A stretch of DNA of 64,000 nucleotides, taken from contig CAVWIN010000019.1 in NCBI GenBank assembly GCA_963755085.1, positions 21,563 to 85,562 of the forward strand. The letters run 5' to 3'. The notes beneath the pieces are model-generated. The model was not told the DNA's origin. It worked only from the letters and a program-made list of their open reading frames with translations, and did not search any database. A program made the translations under genes and the position numbers. This DNA comes from JACVRM01 sp963755085 (GTDB taxonomy: Bacteria; Actinomycetota; Thermoleophilia; Gaiellales; Gaiellaceae). Positions 26,554 through 36,003 of this stretch are shown here, in pieces (positions within the stretch are counted from its first letter, which is position 1; every line of letters starts with the position of its first letter).

Positions 26554-29500
26554 TCACACGGCGACGGGGCGCACCGAGTCGATCCGCTCGAGCCAGCGCC
26601 TCGCGCCCATCGGCTCGAAGAGCTCCCGGGCCTCCTCGAGCAGCGGCTCGCCCTCCGCCTCGCGGCCGCACGCGACGAGCCACGCGCCGTAGTCGGCCAG
26701 CACTCGTGCGATGTGCGGCCGGCGCCCGAGGCTCCGAGCGGCGGCGAGTGCCTCGGCGAACGCATCGGCGGCCTCACCTTCGTCGGCCGCGGAGAAGGCG
26801 CGGATACGCCCCGCGTGCACCCGGTGCATGCGTGTCACCGACGACGCGGGGGCGGCGTCGAGCACGCGCGCCAGCGGCGCCGCCGCAGCCGGATCGCCGA
26901 GGAGCACGGCGCCGTCGGCGGCCCATTCCAGGGCGGCTTCGACGGGCGGCCAGAGCTGCACGGAGGCGAATAGCTCCCCGGCCTTCTGCAGCTCGCCGAC
27001 ACCGTCGGCGACCCGCCCGGCCAAGAAGGCATCGAGTGCGGCCATGAAGTGCGCGCTGCCGACGTTCTGCTGGTTCGTTGACTGGGCCATGTGCGGCGAA
27101 AGCCGTCCGAGCAGCCTGCGTGCGGCCTCGTCGTCATCCCGTTCGAAGCTCGCCTTGGCCAGGTAGCCGACTGCGGCGATCGCATTGCCGACGCGGATCT
27201 CGACGTCGACGAGCGTCTCGTCCGCCAGCGCGAATGCCTCGTCCCACTCCCCGTCGTCGAGGTGTTGCATGACCTCGCTTGCCGCGAACGTGGTCAGCCA
27301 GTTCCGAAGTCCGCGGGCCTGGGCGACGGCACGTCCGCGCCGCCGGAATTCGACCACCTCGTCCTGGTGATCGGCCTCGAGCGCGATGACGATCAGGTTG
27401 TTGAGCGCCCTGAGCAGCGGGTCGGTCAGGTCGTGCTGCTCGGCTACGCGCAGCGCCTCGCGGAGGAGCGCCTCGCGCTCGTGCGGATGCGCGGGACCGA
27501 GGACGAGGCCTTTTGTGTTGAGCGCCTTCGAGACGAACTCCATGTCGTCGTGCGCCTCAGCAACCTCGAGGGCGAACTCGATGTGCTCGCGCGCGCGTGT
27601 CTCGTCTCCTGCGAAGTGCTCGATGCGGGCCATCTCGGCGGCGAGCCTGCCCACAGCGAGGGCGTCCTCAGCTTTCGAGAGCGCTTCGAAGGCCGGCCGC
27701 AGCATCGCGAGGGCTTCCTCGTCTCGGTCGAGCTGAAAGAGCGTCTGCCCCAGCAGCGACGCCGCACGCGCCGCGGCTTGGTTCTCGCCCTCCGCCGTGT
27801 ATGCCTCGATCGCACCCCGCAGCCGGTCTTCGGCCTCATCCAACCGGTCGGCGTCGCGTGCGAGCGACCCCGCGCGCTCGAGGAACCGGGCCCGCTCGAG
27901 CGGCTCCTCGGCGATGGCGGCTGCGTCGTCGTACGCGCGCTGCCCGTCCTCCGGAGCGCCGAGCGACGCGGCGCGCTCGGCGGCGCGCTCGAGCCAGGCG
28001 CACGCTGCGCGCCGGCTCTCGGCGGCCTCGGGGCCCTTCGGGTCGGCCGCGAGGGCATCGCGGTGATGCGCGGCGATGACCTCCGCGATCTCGTCCGGGT
28101 CGATGCCCGATTCACGCTCGAGGTACGAGGCGGCGGCCCGGTGCAGCCGTCCCCGCTCGCGCCGCGCCAGCGTCTCGTATGCGACCCGCTGGACGAGCGC
28201 CTGGAGAAACCCGTACTGGCCGCGCTCCGGCGAACGCGGGTCGGCGTCGATGGTGAGGAACTCCTTGCGAACGAGCGCTTCCAGCACCGGCGCAAGGGAT
28301 TCCTCGTTTGCCTCGCCAAGCCCTGCCACGCTGCGTGCGGCGAACGTCTTCCCCAACACGGCGGCATGCTGGATCGCCTGCCGCTCATCGGCGTCGAGGC
28401 CGTCGAGACGTGCGGCGATGAGCGCATGCAGTGTCTCGGGGACGTCGATCTCTTCGATGGCCCCTGCCACCCGTAGCGAGTCACCGTCACGAGCGAGGAC
28501 ACCGCGGTCGAGCAGCATGCGCACGGTCTCGACCGCGTAAAGGGGAATGCCGTCTGCGCGCTCGCGAATCCGGGCGCGTAGGTCGTCCGGCAGGCCGGGA
28601 ACGAGCCCGTCGAGCAGCTCGTCCATGGCGTCGTCGGCGAGCGGCTCGAGCACGAGTCTCGTCGTGCTCCGGCCATGAGCGCCGAAGTCGCCTCGCCGCT
28701 CGAGCAGCTCGGGACGAGTGAGCGCGAGCACGAAGATCGGCCGCGCACGCGACCACTCGAGCAGGTGCTCGATGAAGTCGAGCAGCGCCGTATCGGCCCA
28801 GTGCAGGTCCTCGAAGACCAGGGCGACCGGCGCAGCGTCGCTCATGCGCTCGAAGAACAGCCGCCAGGCGGAGAAGAGGTCGGCCCGCTCGACCTGCGGC
28901 CGCTCGCCGAGGCCGAGCAGGTGCCGCAGGAGCGGCTCGACCCACTCGCGCTCGCCCGCGTCGGTGATCTGCTCGCCGACCGTGGCGGCAAGCTTCTCCA
29001 CGGCGACGTCCTCGGTGTCATCTTCCGAAATTCGCCCTCGCATCCGCACCATCTCCGCGAGCGCCCAGAATGCGACCCCCTCGCCGTATGCGAGGCACCT
29101 CCCGCGATGCCACCAGACGACGTCGGCGAGCCCGTCGATGTGCTTCTCGAGCTCCCACGCCAGCCGCGACTTGCCGATCCCCGCGACCCCGATGACGGTC
29201 ACGAGCGTCGCCCGGCGATCGTCCCCGGCGGCGTGGAAGAGATCCTGGACCAGCCGGAACTCGCGGTCCCGCCCGACGAAGGGCGCCTCCAGCGTGGTGG
29301 CCCGGCCCTCGCCGCCGCGGTTCGCGACGACGCGCAGCGGTCGCCAGAGGCGCACCTGTTCGGCCTTTCCTTTGAGCGCGTGCTCGCCCGCGTCCTCGTA
29401 CGCGACAGCAGCCTCGGACGCGCGCTTCGTCGCCTCGCCGACGAGCACGGTCCCGGGCTCGGCCGCGGACTGGATCCGCGAGGCGGTGTTGACGAGGTCG

Positions 29501-30051
29501 CCTGCGACCATGCCCTGGCCCTCGGCGCCGAGCGTGACAGCAGCCTCGCCGGTGAGGACACCCGCGCGTGCGCGCAGGCCGGCGTCGAGCGCGGGAACGG
29601 CGGCGACCAGGTCGAGGGCCGCGCGGACGGCGCGCTCCGCGTCGTCCTCCTGCGCGACCGGCGTTCCCCAGACCGCCATGACCGCGTCGCCGATGAACTT
29701 CTCCACGGCGCCGCCGTAACGCTCGACAAGCGTCCGCGCGGTCTCGAAGTAGCTCGACAGGAGCTCGCGCGTGTCCTCCGCGTCGCGCCCTTCCGACGCG
29801 GTAGTGTGCCCGACCAGGTCGGCGAATAGGATCGACACGAGGCGCCGCTCCGCCGCCGGACCCTGCCTCGTGGGCGAGGCGTCCGCGGCCGCCAGCGGCG
29901 AGCCGCACTCGCCGCAGAACTTGACCGTCGGCGGGTTCGGAGCGCCACACGAGGGGCAGGCCAGCTCGAGCGCCGAGCCGCACTCACCGCAGAACTTCCG
30001 GCCGGGGAGGTTCACGGCGCCGCAGGACGCGCAAACGAGCTCGTCGGCCAT
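26554..30051 (-). CDS. Zinc-ribbon class III cyclase with AAA ATPase and TPR repeats
   Basis: 1165 residues. Residues about 7-50 hold two Cys4 zinc ribbons (CASCG..FCGECG, CPSCG..FCGECG). A class III nucleotide cyclase spans about 70-235, with metal Asp in LFADLVGHT and IGDAVMAVWG. The adenine-specifying Lys is in EKFIGD, the second purine contact Asp in AGDLVNTASRIQ, and the transition-state Asn/Arg lie in the same stretch, so adenylate cyclase is likely. A STAND/AAA_16 ATPase follows with P-loop GVAGIGKSRLAWE and ALVFEDLHWADTALLDF. The C-terminal half (about 680-1150) is helical TPR-like. The architecture suggests cAMP synthesis gated by an ATPase sensor. Soluble; partner unknown. Confidence 0.9.
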   Translation of the reverse strand: MADELVCASCGAVNLPGRKFCGECGSALELACPSCGAPNPPTVKFCGECGSPLAAADASPTRQGPAAERRLVSILFADLVGHTTASEGRDAEDTRELLSSYFETARTLVERYGGAVEKFIGDAVMAVWGTPVAQEDDAERAVRAALDLVAAVPALDAGLRARAGVLTGEAAVTLGAEGQGMVAGDLVNTASRIQSAAEPGTVLVGEATKRASEAAVAYEDAGEHALKGKAEQVRLWRPLRVVANRGGEGRATTLEAPFVGRDREFRLVQDLFHAAGDDRRATLVTVIGVAGIGKSRLAWELEKHIDGLADVVWWHRGRCLAYGEGVAFWALAEMVRMRGRISEDDTEDVAVEKLAATVGEQITDAGEREWVEPLLRHLLGLGERPQVERADLFSAWRLFFERMSDAAPVALVFEDLHWADTALLDFIEHLLEWSRARPIFVLALTRPELLERRGDFGAHGRSTTRLVLEPLADDAMDELLDGLVPGLPDDLRARIRERADGIPLYAVETVRMLLDRGVLARDGDSLRVAGAIEEIDVPETLHALIAARLDGLDADERQAIQHAAVLGKTFAARSVAGLGEANEESLAPVLEALVRKEFLTIDADPRSPERGQYGFLQALVQRVAYETLARRERGRLHRAAASYLERESGIDPDEIAEVIAAHHRDALAADPKGPEAAESRRAACAWLERAAERAASLGAPEDGQRAYDDAAAIAEEPLERARFLERAGSLARDADRLDEAEDRLRGAIEAYTAEGENQAAARAASLLGQTLFQLDRDEEALAMLRPAFEALSKAEDALAVGRLAAEMARIEHFAGDETRAREHIEFALEVAEAHDDMEFVSKALNTKGLVLGPAHPHEREALLREALRVAEQHDLTDPLLRALNNLIVIALEADHQDEVVEFRRRGRAVAQARGLRNWLTTFAASEVMQHLDDGEWDEAFALADETLVDVEIRVGNAIAAVGYLAKASFERDDDEAARRLLGRLSPHMAQSTNQQNVGSAHFMAALDAFLAGRVADGVGELQKAGELFASVQLWPPVEAALEWAADGAVLLGDPAAAAPLARVLDAAPASSVTRMHRVHAGRIRAFSAADEGEAADAFAEALAAARSLGRRPHIARVLADYGAWLVACGREAEGEPLLEEARELFEPMGARRWLERIDSVRPVAV

Positions 30052-30207
30052 GGCCGAACCCTATTCCGGCGCGAGGGCAGTAGCGTGCGCCGCTTCTTCG
30101 GCCGCGGCGCCATTACTGCACAGCGGCACGCAGGTAGACGAAATTTCACTTTCGCCGACGGCGCTCAGGTTTTACCCTTCAGCGTGTCGAGCACGTAGGA
30201 GGCCGAG

Positions 30208-31092
30208 GTGTCGGGGGTGCCCATCGGGCCGTCGCTGCGAGCGGCGCGTGAGCGTCGCCAGCTGACGCTGGCCGCGGTGGCGAACGAGCTGTGCATCCGC
30301 GCCGACTACCTCGCCGCCCTCGAGAACGAGCGGTTCGACAGGCTTCCCGGCGCCGCGTATGCACGCGCCTGGCTCCGCGTCTATGCGGAGTACCTGGATC
30401 TGGACAGCGCGCCGCTGCTCGCCGCCTACCTGACCGAGCACGAGCCGCCCGCCGAGCCCGAGATCTTCCACCGGCCGCTGCCGGTCGGCCACCACCTGCC
30501 GGTGCGGCCGCTCTTCGCGCTCGGCCTCGCGACGCTGCTCTTCGCGGTCGGCGGCGTGTTCTTCCTCGGGTTGACCGCGCAGCGGACCATGAAGGGCTCG
30601 CAGCCGCCCCCGGCGCCGACGAAGCCCAGGCCTGCACCAAAGCCGAACCCGGTCGTCGAGCGCAAGCCGGCGCCGCAGCCGAGCGAGCCGGTGCCCGTGC
30701 TCCTGCGCGCGGTCGGCGCCTGGGACCCGTGGGGCGACCACACCGAGCACGACTACGAGGCGCCCGCGGCCACGGACGGCAACCTCGCGACCTACTGGCG
30801 CACGGAGACGTACTCCGTCGCGCTGGGCAAGCCGGGCGTCGGCCTGCTGCTCGACGCCGGACGGGCCGTCCAGCTGAAGCACCTGGTTCTCGCCACCGAC
30901 ACACCCGGGTTCACGGCCGTGATCCAGGCGGGAGCCACCGCAACAGGCCCGTTCCACCCCGTGTCGGCGCCCGCGACGGTCGCCACGCGGACGGCGTTCG
31001 GCATCCGCCGCGGCGCGGCGCAGTACTACGTCGTCTGGATCACCCACCTCGACCACGTCGCGCACGTGGACGAGGTCAGCGCTAACCAATAA
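30208..31092 (+). CDS. RodZ-like membrane protein with XRE-type N-domain
   Basis: 294 residues. A perfect AGGAGG five bases before GTG fixes the start. Residues about 7-75 form a RodZ/HTH_25 helix-turn-helix (SLRAARERRQLTLAAVANEL, IRADYLAALENERFDRLPG, RAWLRVYAEYLDLD). One membrane helix follows (PLFALGLATLLFAVGGVFFL), then a Pro/Lys-rich spacer and an extracytoplasmic beta domain. The latter has the discoidin/F5-8C-like pattern ATDGNLATYWRTETY and LLLDAGRAVQLKHLVLATD. RodZ proteins link MreB to the envelope. The sugar-binding-like C-domain suggests wall or glycan contact, which is an inference. Confidence 0.75.
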   Translation: MSGVPIGPSLRAARERRQLTLAAVANELCIRADYLAALENERFDRLPGAAYARAWLRVYAEYLDLDSAPLLAAYLTEHEPPAEPEIFHRPLPVGHHLPVRPLFALGLATLLFAVGGVFFLGLTAQRTMKGSQPPPAPTKPRPAPKPNPVVERKPAPQPSEPVPVLLRAVGAWDPWGDHTEHDYEAPAATDGNLATYWRTETYSVALGKPGVGLLLDAGRAVQLKHLVLATDTPGFTAVIQAGATATGPFHPVSAPATVATRTAFGIRRGAAQYYVVWITHLDHVAHVDEVSANQ

Positions 31093-33487
31093 CGGCCTCC
31101 ACGCGGACGGGCCCGGGCCCGTCCCGCGGCGGCACGACGCCGCCGTCGACCGCGCGGCCGTCCACGGTGAGCGAGCGGACGCCGTGGCCGGCGCCCTCGT
31201 TGCGCACCTCGATCTCGTAGACGGTGCCGCGGAAGCGTCGCGTGGCACGAAAGCCCGGCCACGCGCGCGGGATGCAGGGGTCGATCCGCAGCCCGTCGTA
31301 GTCGGGCACGATCCCGAGCAGCCCCTGGGCTCCGCTCACGAAGGTCCATGCGGCCGTTCCCGTCAGCCACGAGTTCTTCGCCTCACCCGGGGTCGCGGCG
31401 TCGCGGCCGGCGATCATCTGGGCGTAGACGTACGGCTCGCAGCGGTACGTGTCGGCCCGCTCCTCACGCGTGGACGGGCAGATGGCGAGGTACGTCTCGA
31501 GCGCCCGCTCGCCCTCCCCGAGCGCGCACCAGCCGAGCGTGATCCATGGGTTCGTGTGGCAGAAGATGCCCGCGTTCTCCTTGTAGCCGGGCGGGTAGCT
31601 CGTGATCTCCCCGAGCTCGACGCGGTACTGCGTGTACGCCGGCTGGACGAGCACGATGCCGTCGCGCGTCGCCAGCCGCTCGCCGACGCTCTCGAGCGCA
31701 CGCCGCGCGCGGCCGTTCTCGTGGCCGGCGCCGCCCAGGACGCACCACGCCTGGCTCTCGACGAAGACCTGGCCCTCGTCGCAGACGTGTGAGCCGACCG
31801 GCCGCCCGGCCGCGTCATAGGCGCGCACGTACCAGTCGCCGTCCCATGCCTCCGCCTCGACGGCGGCGAGCAGCTCCCCGCGCGCGCGGTCGAGCCACTC
31901 GGCATCACGGCCGAGATGGCGGTAGAGGCCGGCGAGGTCACGCGCCGCGGTGAGGAAGAGGCCGGCGATCATCACGGACTCGGCCGCCGACCCCTCGACG
32001 TCGCCGGCCGTCTGGAACGACTCGTCCGGCTCGGTGGAGAAGCAGTTCAGGTTGAGACAGTCGTTCCAGTCCGCGTGCCCGATCAGCGGTAGCCCGTGTG
32101 GGCCGCGGTGTGAGAGCGTGAAGAGGATCGAGGTCTCGAGGTGGTCGAGCAGGTCCTCGGCGCTCCCCGGTGTGTCGGCGTAGCCGACCGGCTGCGAGAG
32201 GATCCCGGTGTCGCCCGTCTCCTTGACGTACGCGCACGCCGCGAGCACGAGCCAGAGCTGGTCGTCGTAGAAGCCGCCACCGATATCGGCGTTTCCCCGG
32301 CGCGTGAGCGGCTGGTACTGGTGGAAGCAGGTGCCGTCCGAGAGCTGGGTGGCGGCCAGGTCGAGAATGCGCTGGCGCGCCCGCTCCGGGACGAGGTGGA
32401 CGAACCCGAGGATGTCCTGGTTCGAGTCCCTGAAGCCCATGCCGCGGCCGATGCCGGTCTCGAACAGGCTGGCCGAGCGGGACAGGTTGAACGTGGCCAT
32501 GCACTGGTACTGGTTCCAGGTGTTCAGCATCCGCTCCGCGTGCGGGTCGGGGCACTCGACGTGGAAGCGCGACAGCAGCTCGTCCCAGCGCGCGCCGAGG
32601 CGCGCGAACGCGTCGTCCACCACGGCCGCGTCGGTGTAGCGGTCGAGCACGTCGAGGGCCGCCGGCGGCCCGCCCTCCGGGACGTACGCGAGCACGAACG
32701 CGAACGTCTCCTCGCCGCCTGGCTCGAGGTGGAGGTCGAGCTCGTGGGAGCCGACCGGGTTCCAGCCGTGCGCGACGCTGCCCGTGGCGTGGCCGGCAAA
32801 CGGGACCGCCGCCTCGTGCAGGCCGTTGTGGATGCCGACGAAGGTGTCGCGGTCGGTGTCGAAGCCCGTGACGTCGTGGGTGCACCCGAACAGCGTCACG
32901 TGGGCGCGGCGCTCGCGGTACTCGGTCGTGTGCACGAGCGCGGCGCCGCCGCGCTCGACGGCGACCTCGCCGATCGAGTACGTGCGCTGGAAGTTGGCCA
33001 TGTCGCCGAGCGCCTCGTAGAGGCAGAACTCGACGTACGAGAAGAGGCGCAGGTCCTTCGGCGCGGCGCCGGTGTTGCGAACGGTCGTCCGCCAGACCTC
33101 GACGGCCTCGCCGGGCGGCACGAAGAAGAGCAGCTCGACCTCGACACCGTCCTTCGCGCCGGTGATGCGCGTGTAGCCGAGCCCGTGCCGGCACTCGTAG
33201 CGGTCGAGCGGCGTCCGCGCCGGCTTCCAGCCCGGGCTCCAGACCGTGCCGCCGTCGTTCACGTAGAGGTAGCGGCCGACCGAGTCGAGCGGAGCGTCGT
33301 TGTAGCGGTAGCGGGTCAGCCGCCGCAGGCGGGCGTCGCGCCAGAACGTGTAGCCGCCGCCCGTGTTGGTGCAGAGCCCGAACAGGTCGTCCTGGCCCAG
33401 GTAGTTGAGCCAGGGAAGGGGCGTGTCCGGCCGGTGGATGACGTACTCCCGCGCGGCATCGTCGAACGCGCCGTACCTCCTGGACAT
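31082..33487 (-). CDS. Family 94 glycoside phosphorylase (cellobiose/chitobiose phosphorylase type)
   Basis: 801 residues, intact. N-terminal beta-sandwich begins GAFDDAAREYVIHRPDTPLP with WLNYLGQDDLFGLCTNTGGG. The (alpha/alpha)6 barrel holds GIGRGMGFRDSNQDILGFVH, the catalytic Asp in GHADWNDCLNLN, and the phosphate-side region SYPPGYKENAGIFCHTNPW. GH94 enzymes cleave beta-1,4 or beta-1,2/1,3 glycosidic bonds with phosphate, giving a sugar-1-phosphate. A cytoplasmic location fits use of imported oligosaccharides. ATG at 33487 is the start; AGGAGG seen just inside the gene encodes Arg-Arg and is not its ribosome site. It is divergent from a broken paralogue. Confidence 0.9.
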   Translation of the reverse strand: MSRRYGAFDDAAREYVIHRPDTPLPWLNYLGQDDLFGLCTNTGGGYTFWRDARLRRLTRYRYNDAPLDSVGRYLYVNDGGTVWSPGWKPARTPLDRYECRHGLGYTRITGAKDGVEVELLFFVPPGEAVEVWRTTVRNTGAAPKDLRLFSYVEFCLYEALGDMANFQRTYSIGEVAVERGGAALVHTTEYRERRAHVTLFGCTHDVTGFDTDRDTFVGIHNGLHEAAVPFAGHATGSVAHGWNPVGSHELDLHLEPGGEETFAFVLAYVPEGGPPAALDVLDRYTDAAVVDDAFARLGARWDELLSRFHVECPDPHAERMLNTWNQYQCMATFNLSRSASLFETGIGRGMGFRDSNQDILGFVHLVPERARQRILDLAATQLSDGTCFHQYQPLTRRGNADIGGGFYDDQLWLVLAACAYVKETGDTGILSQPVGYADTPGSAEDLLDHLETSILFTLSHRGPHGLPLIGHADWNDCLNLNCFSTEPDESFQTAGDVEGSAAESVMIAGLFLTAARDLAGLYRHLGRDAEWLDRARGELLAAVEAEAWDGDWYVRAYDAAGRPVGSHVCDEGQVFVESQAWCVLGGAGHENGRARRALESVGERLATRDGIVLVQPAYTQYRVELGEITSYPPGYKENAGIFCHTNPWITLGWCALGEGERALETYLAICPSTREERADTYRCEPYVYAQMIAGRDAATPGEAKNSWLTGTAAWTFVSGAQGLLGIVPDYDGLRIDPCIPRAWPGFRATRRFRGTVYEIEVRNEGAGHGVRSLTVDGRAVDGGVVPPRDGPGPVRVEAVIG

Positions 33488-33562
33488 CTGACTGCATTCT
33501 CGAGGCCATGGGCGACGCCGCACGTCCCGGAAAACCACGACCTGCAGGCAGAAGAGCCCCTG

Positions 33563-36003
33563 ATGGCGCCCCGGCCGCGCCGCTCGATGCTGCACGTGGT
33601 GGAGAACCCCTACGGCTTCTTCGACGCGGCTGCGCGCGAGTACGTCGATCACGCGGCCCGACACGCCGACCCCGTGGATCAACTACCTCGGCGAGGGCCG
33701 TTACGGCGGCATCGTCTCGAACACCGGCGGCGGCTACTCGTTCGATCGCGACCCGCGCGACCGGCGCCTGACGCGATACAGGTACAACGGCATCCCCGCG
33801 CGACCAGCCGGGCCGGTACGTCTACATCCGCGACCAGGAGACGGGCGCGTTCTGGAGCGCGACGTGGCAGCCGGTGCGGCGCGCGTTCGACGCGTACGAG
33901 TGCAGGCACGGCGCCGGCTACACGCGCATCGCCACGACGCACGACGGCATCGCGTCGGAGCTCCTCTACTTCGTCCCGCCCGGCGGAGGACCCGTGCGAG
34001 CTCTGGGTGCTCGACGTGCGCAACGCCGGCGACCGGCCGCGCCACTGCGCACCTTCACCTACGTCGAGCTCGGCTACCCCGAGGCGCTCGTCGACCAGCA
34101 GAACCTCGACTGGGCGCAGCACATCCTTCGCGAGCCGGGTCGAGGACGGCGTCATCCTGGCCGGGACGGTGTTCCGCGACGACACGATCTTCTTCGCCTC
34201 GAGCGAGCCGCCGTCGGGCTTCGACGCCGACCGCGAGGCGTTCGTCGGCCGCTGCCGCGACCTGGCGGCGCCGCTCGTCGTCGAGCGCGGCGAGCCGTCC
34301 GGCAGCGAGGCGCCGCGCGGCAACCCCATCGGCTCGCTCTGCCATGACCTGGAGCTCGCGCCGGGCGAGCGCCGGCGGATCGTCTACGTGCTCGGCATCG
34401 CGCCTGACGCCGCCGAGGCCCGCCGACTCGGCCCGCGCCCGCGACCGCGGACGCCGCGTTCGAGGCGCTGCGCCGCGACTGGGACGAGTACCTGGCGGCG
34501 TTCACGGTCGAGACGCCCGACCCCGTCTTCGACGCGATGGTGAACGTCTGGAACCCGGTGCAGTGCCGGACGACGCTGCACTGGTCGCGCTCCGCTTCGG
34601 CCTACGAGACGGGGCTCGGCCGCGGCATGGGCACGCGCGACTCGGCGCAGGACACGCTCGGCACCGTGCATGCCGCGCCCGAGCGGGCGCGCGAGACGCT
34701 GACCCGCCTCTGCAGCTGCAGTTCCTCGACGGGCACGCGTGGCACCAGTTCTTCCCGCTCACCGGCGAAGGCTCCGCCGGCCTCGCGGCGGAGATCCCGG
34801 ACTGGCCGCAGTGGTTCTGCGACGACCACCTCTGGCTCGTCATCGCCGTGTGCGCGTACGTGCGCGAGACGGGCGACCTGGCGTTCCTCGACGAGCGCGT
34901 CTCCTACGCGGACGGGCCGGCCGAGACGGTCTTCGAGCACCTCCTGCGCGGAATCGAGTTCACGCTCGCCCACCGCGGGCCGCACGGCCTTCCGCGCGCC
35001 GGGCTTCGCCGACTGGGACGACACCCTGAACGTCGACCACGGCTCCGGCAAGGCCGAGTCGGTCTGGTGCGCGATGCAGTTCTGCCGCGCCGTCCGCGAC
35101 CTCGCCGAGCTCCCGACACGGGCAGGGCGACCAGCCTCTGCGCGGACCCGAGATGGCGGACGCCGTCAACGACGCCGCCTGGGACGGCGCCTGGTACGCG
35201 CGCGCGTTCGACGACGACGGCCGCCCGGTCGGCGTCGCCGCCGAGCGAGTGCACCGGATCAACATGAACCCGCAGACCTGGTCGGTGATCGGCGAGGTCG
35301 CTCCGCCCGAGCGTGGCGAACGGGCGATGGCGTCGATGCACGAGCAGCTCGGCGACCGAGCTCGGCGTCGCACTGCTCGACCCGCCGTACGACGGCGGCG
35401 ACGACCGCGTCCGCGGCACGTCGACCTACCCGCCGGGAGCGAAGGAGAACGGCGGCATCTTCTGCCACGCGAACGCCTGGGCGATCGTCGCCGCGGCGAT
35501 GCTCGGCGACGGCGACCTGCGCCTACGACTACTACCGGCGGATCCTCCCGCTCGCGCGCTCGGACGCCGACCGCTACCTCGCCGAGCCGTACGTCTACTG
35601 CCAGAACATCTGCGGGCCCGACGCACCCGCAGTTCGGCATGGGGCGCAACTCGTGGCTCACCGGCACGGCGGCCTGGACGTACGTCGCCGCGACGCAGTG
35701 GATCCTCGGCATCCGCCCGACCCTCGACGGCCTGCGGGTCGCGCCGGTCATCCCCGAGGAGCTGGGGCGGGTTCCGCGCGCGGCGGAGCTTCCGCGGCGC
35801 CGTGTACGAGATCGAGGTCGAGCGGGTCGGGCCAGGGAATGCGGTCGCGCTCGAGGTCGACGGCGAGCCCGTCGAAGGCGAGGTCGTCCGCTGCCGCGGC
35901 CGCGATCAGGTCTGCGGTACGCGTGCGGCTCGGCGCGCCGCAATCAGCCGATGGGCTGGATGCCCGGCACGACCGAGCTCCACGTCAGCCCGTGGCAGCG
36001 TAG
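33563..36003 (+). pseudogene. Second GH94 phosphorylase gene with about a dozen frameshifts
   Basis: Recognisable GH94 sequence runs the full length but changes frame repeatedly: YGFFDAAAREYV, then TPWINYLGEGRYGGIVSNT, RYVYIRDQETGAFWSATWQP, CELWVLDVRNAG, FTYVELGYPEALVDQQ, EDGVILAGTVFRDD, FADWDDTLNVDHGSGKAES (catalytic Asp), GAKENGGIFCHANAW, FGMGRNSWLTGTAAWTYV and FRARRSFRGAVYEIEVE. The changes I can place lie near 33647, 33801, 33985, 34040, 34132, 34430, 34715, 34990, 35115, 35358, 35520, 35628 and 35768. Most are single extra C or G bases, and stops arise only from the frame changes. Overlaps the end of the next gene on the other strand. Confidence 0.8.

Noticed and set aside
33563..36003. 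Serial programmed frameshifting in the second GH94 gene.
   Set aside because: About a dozen shifts at varied sites without slippery heptamers or downstream structures are not credible as programmed events. Indel artefact or decay is simpler.
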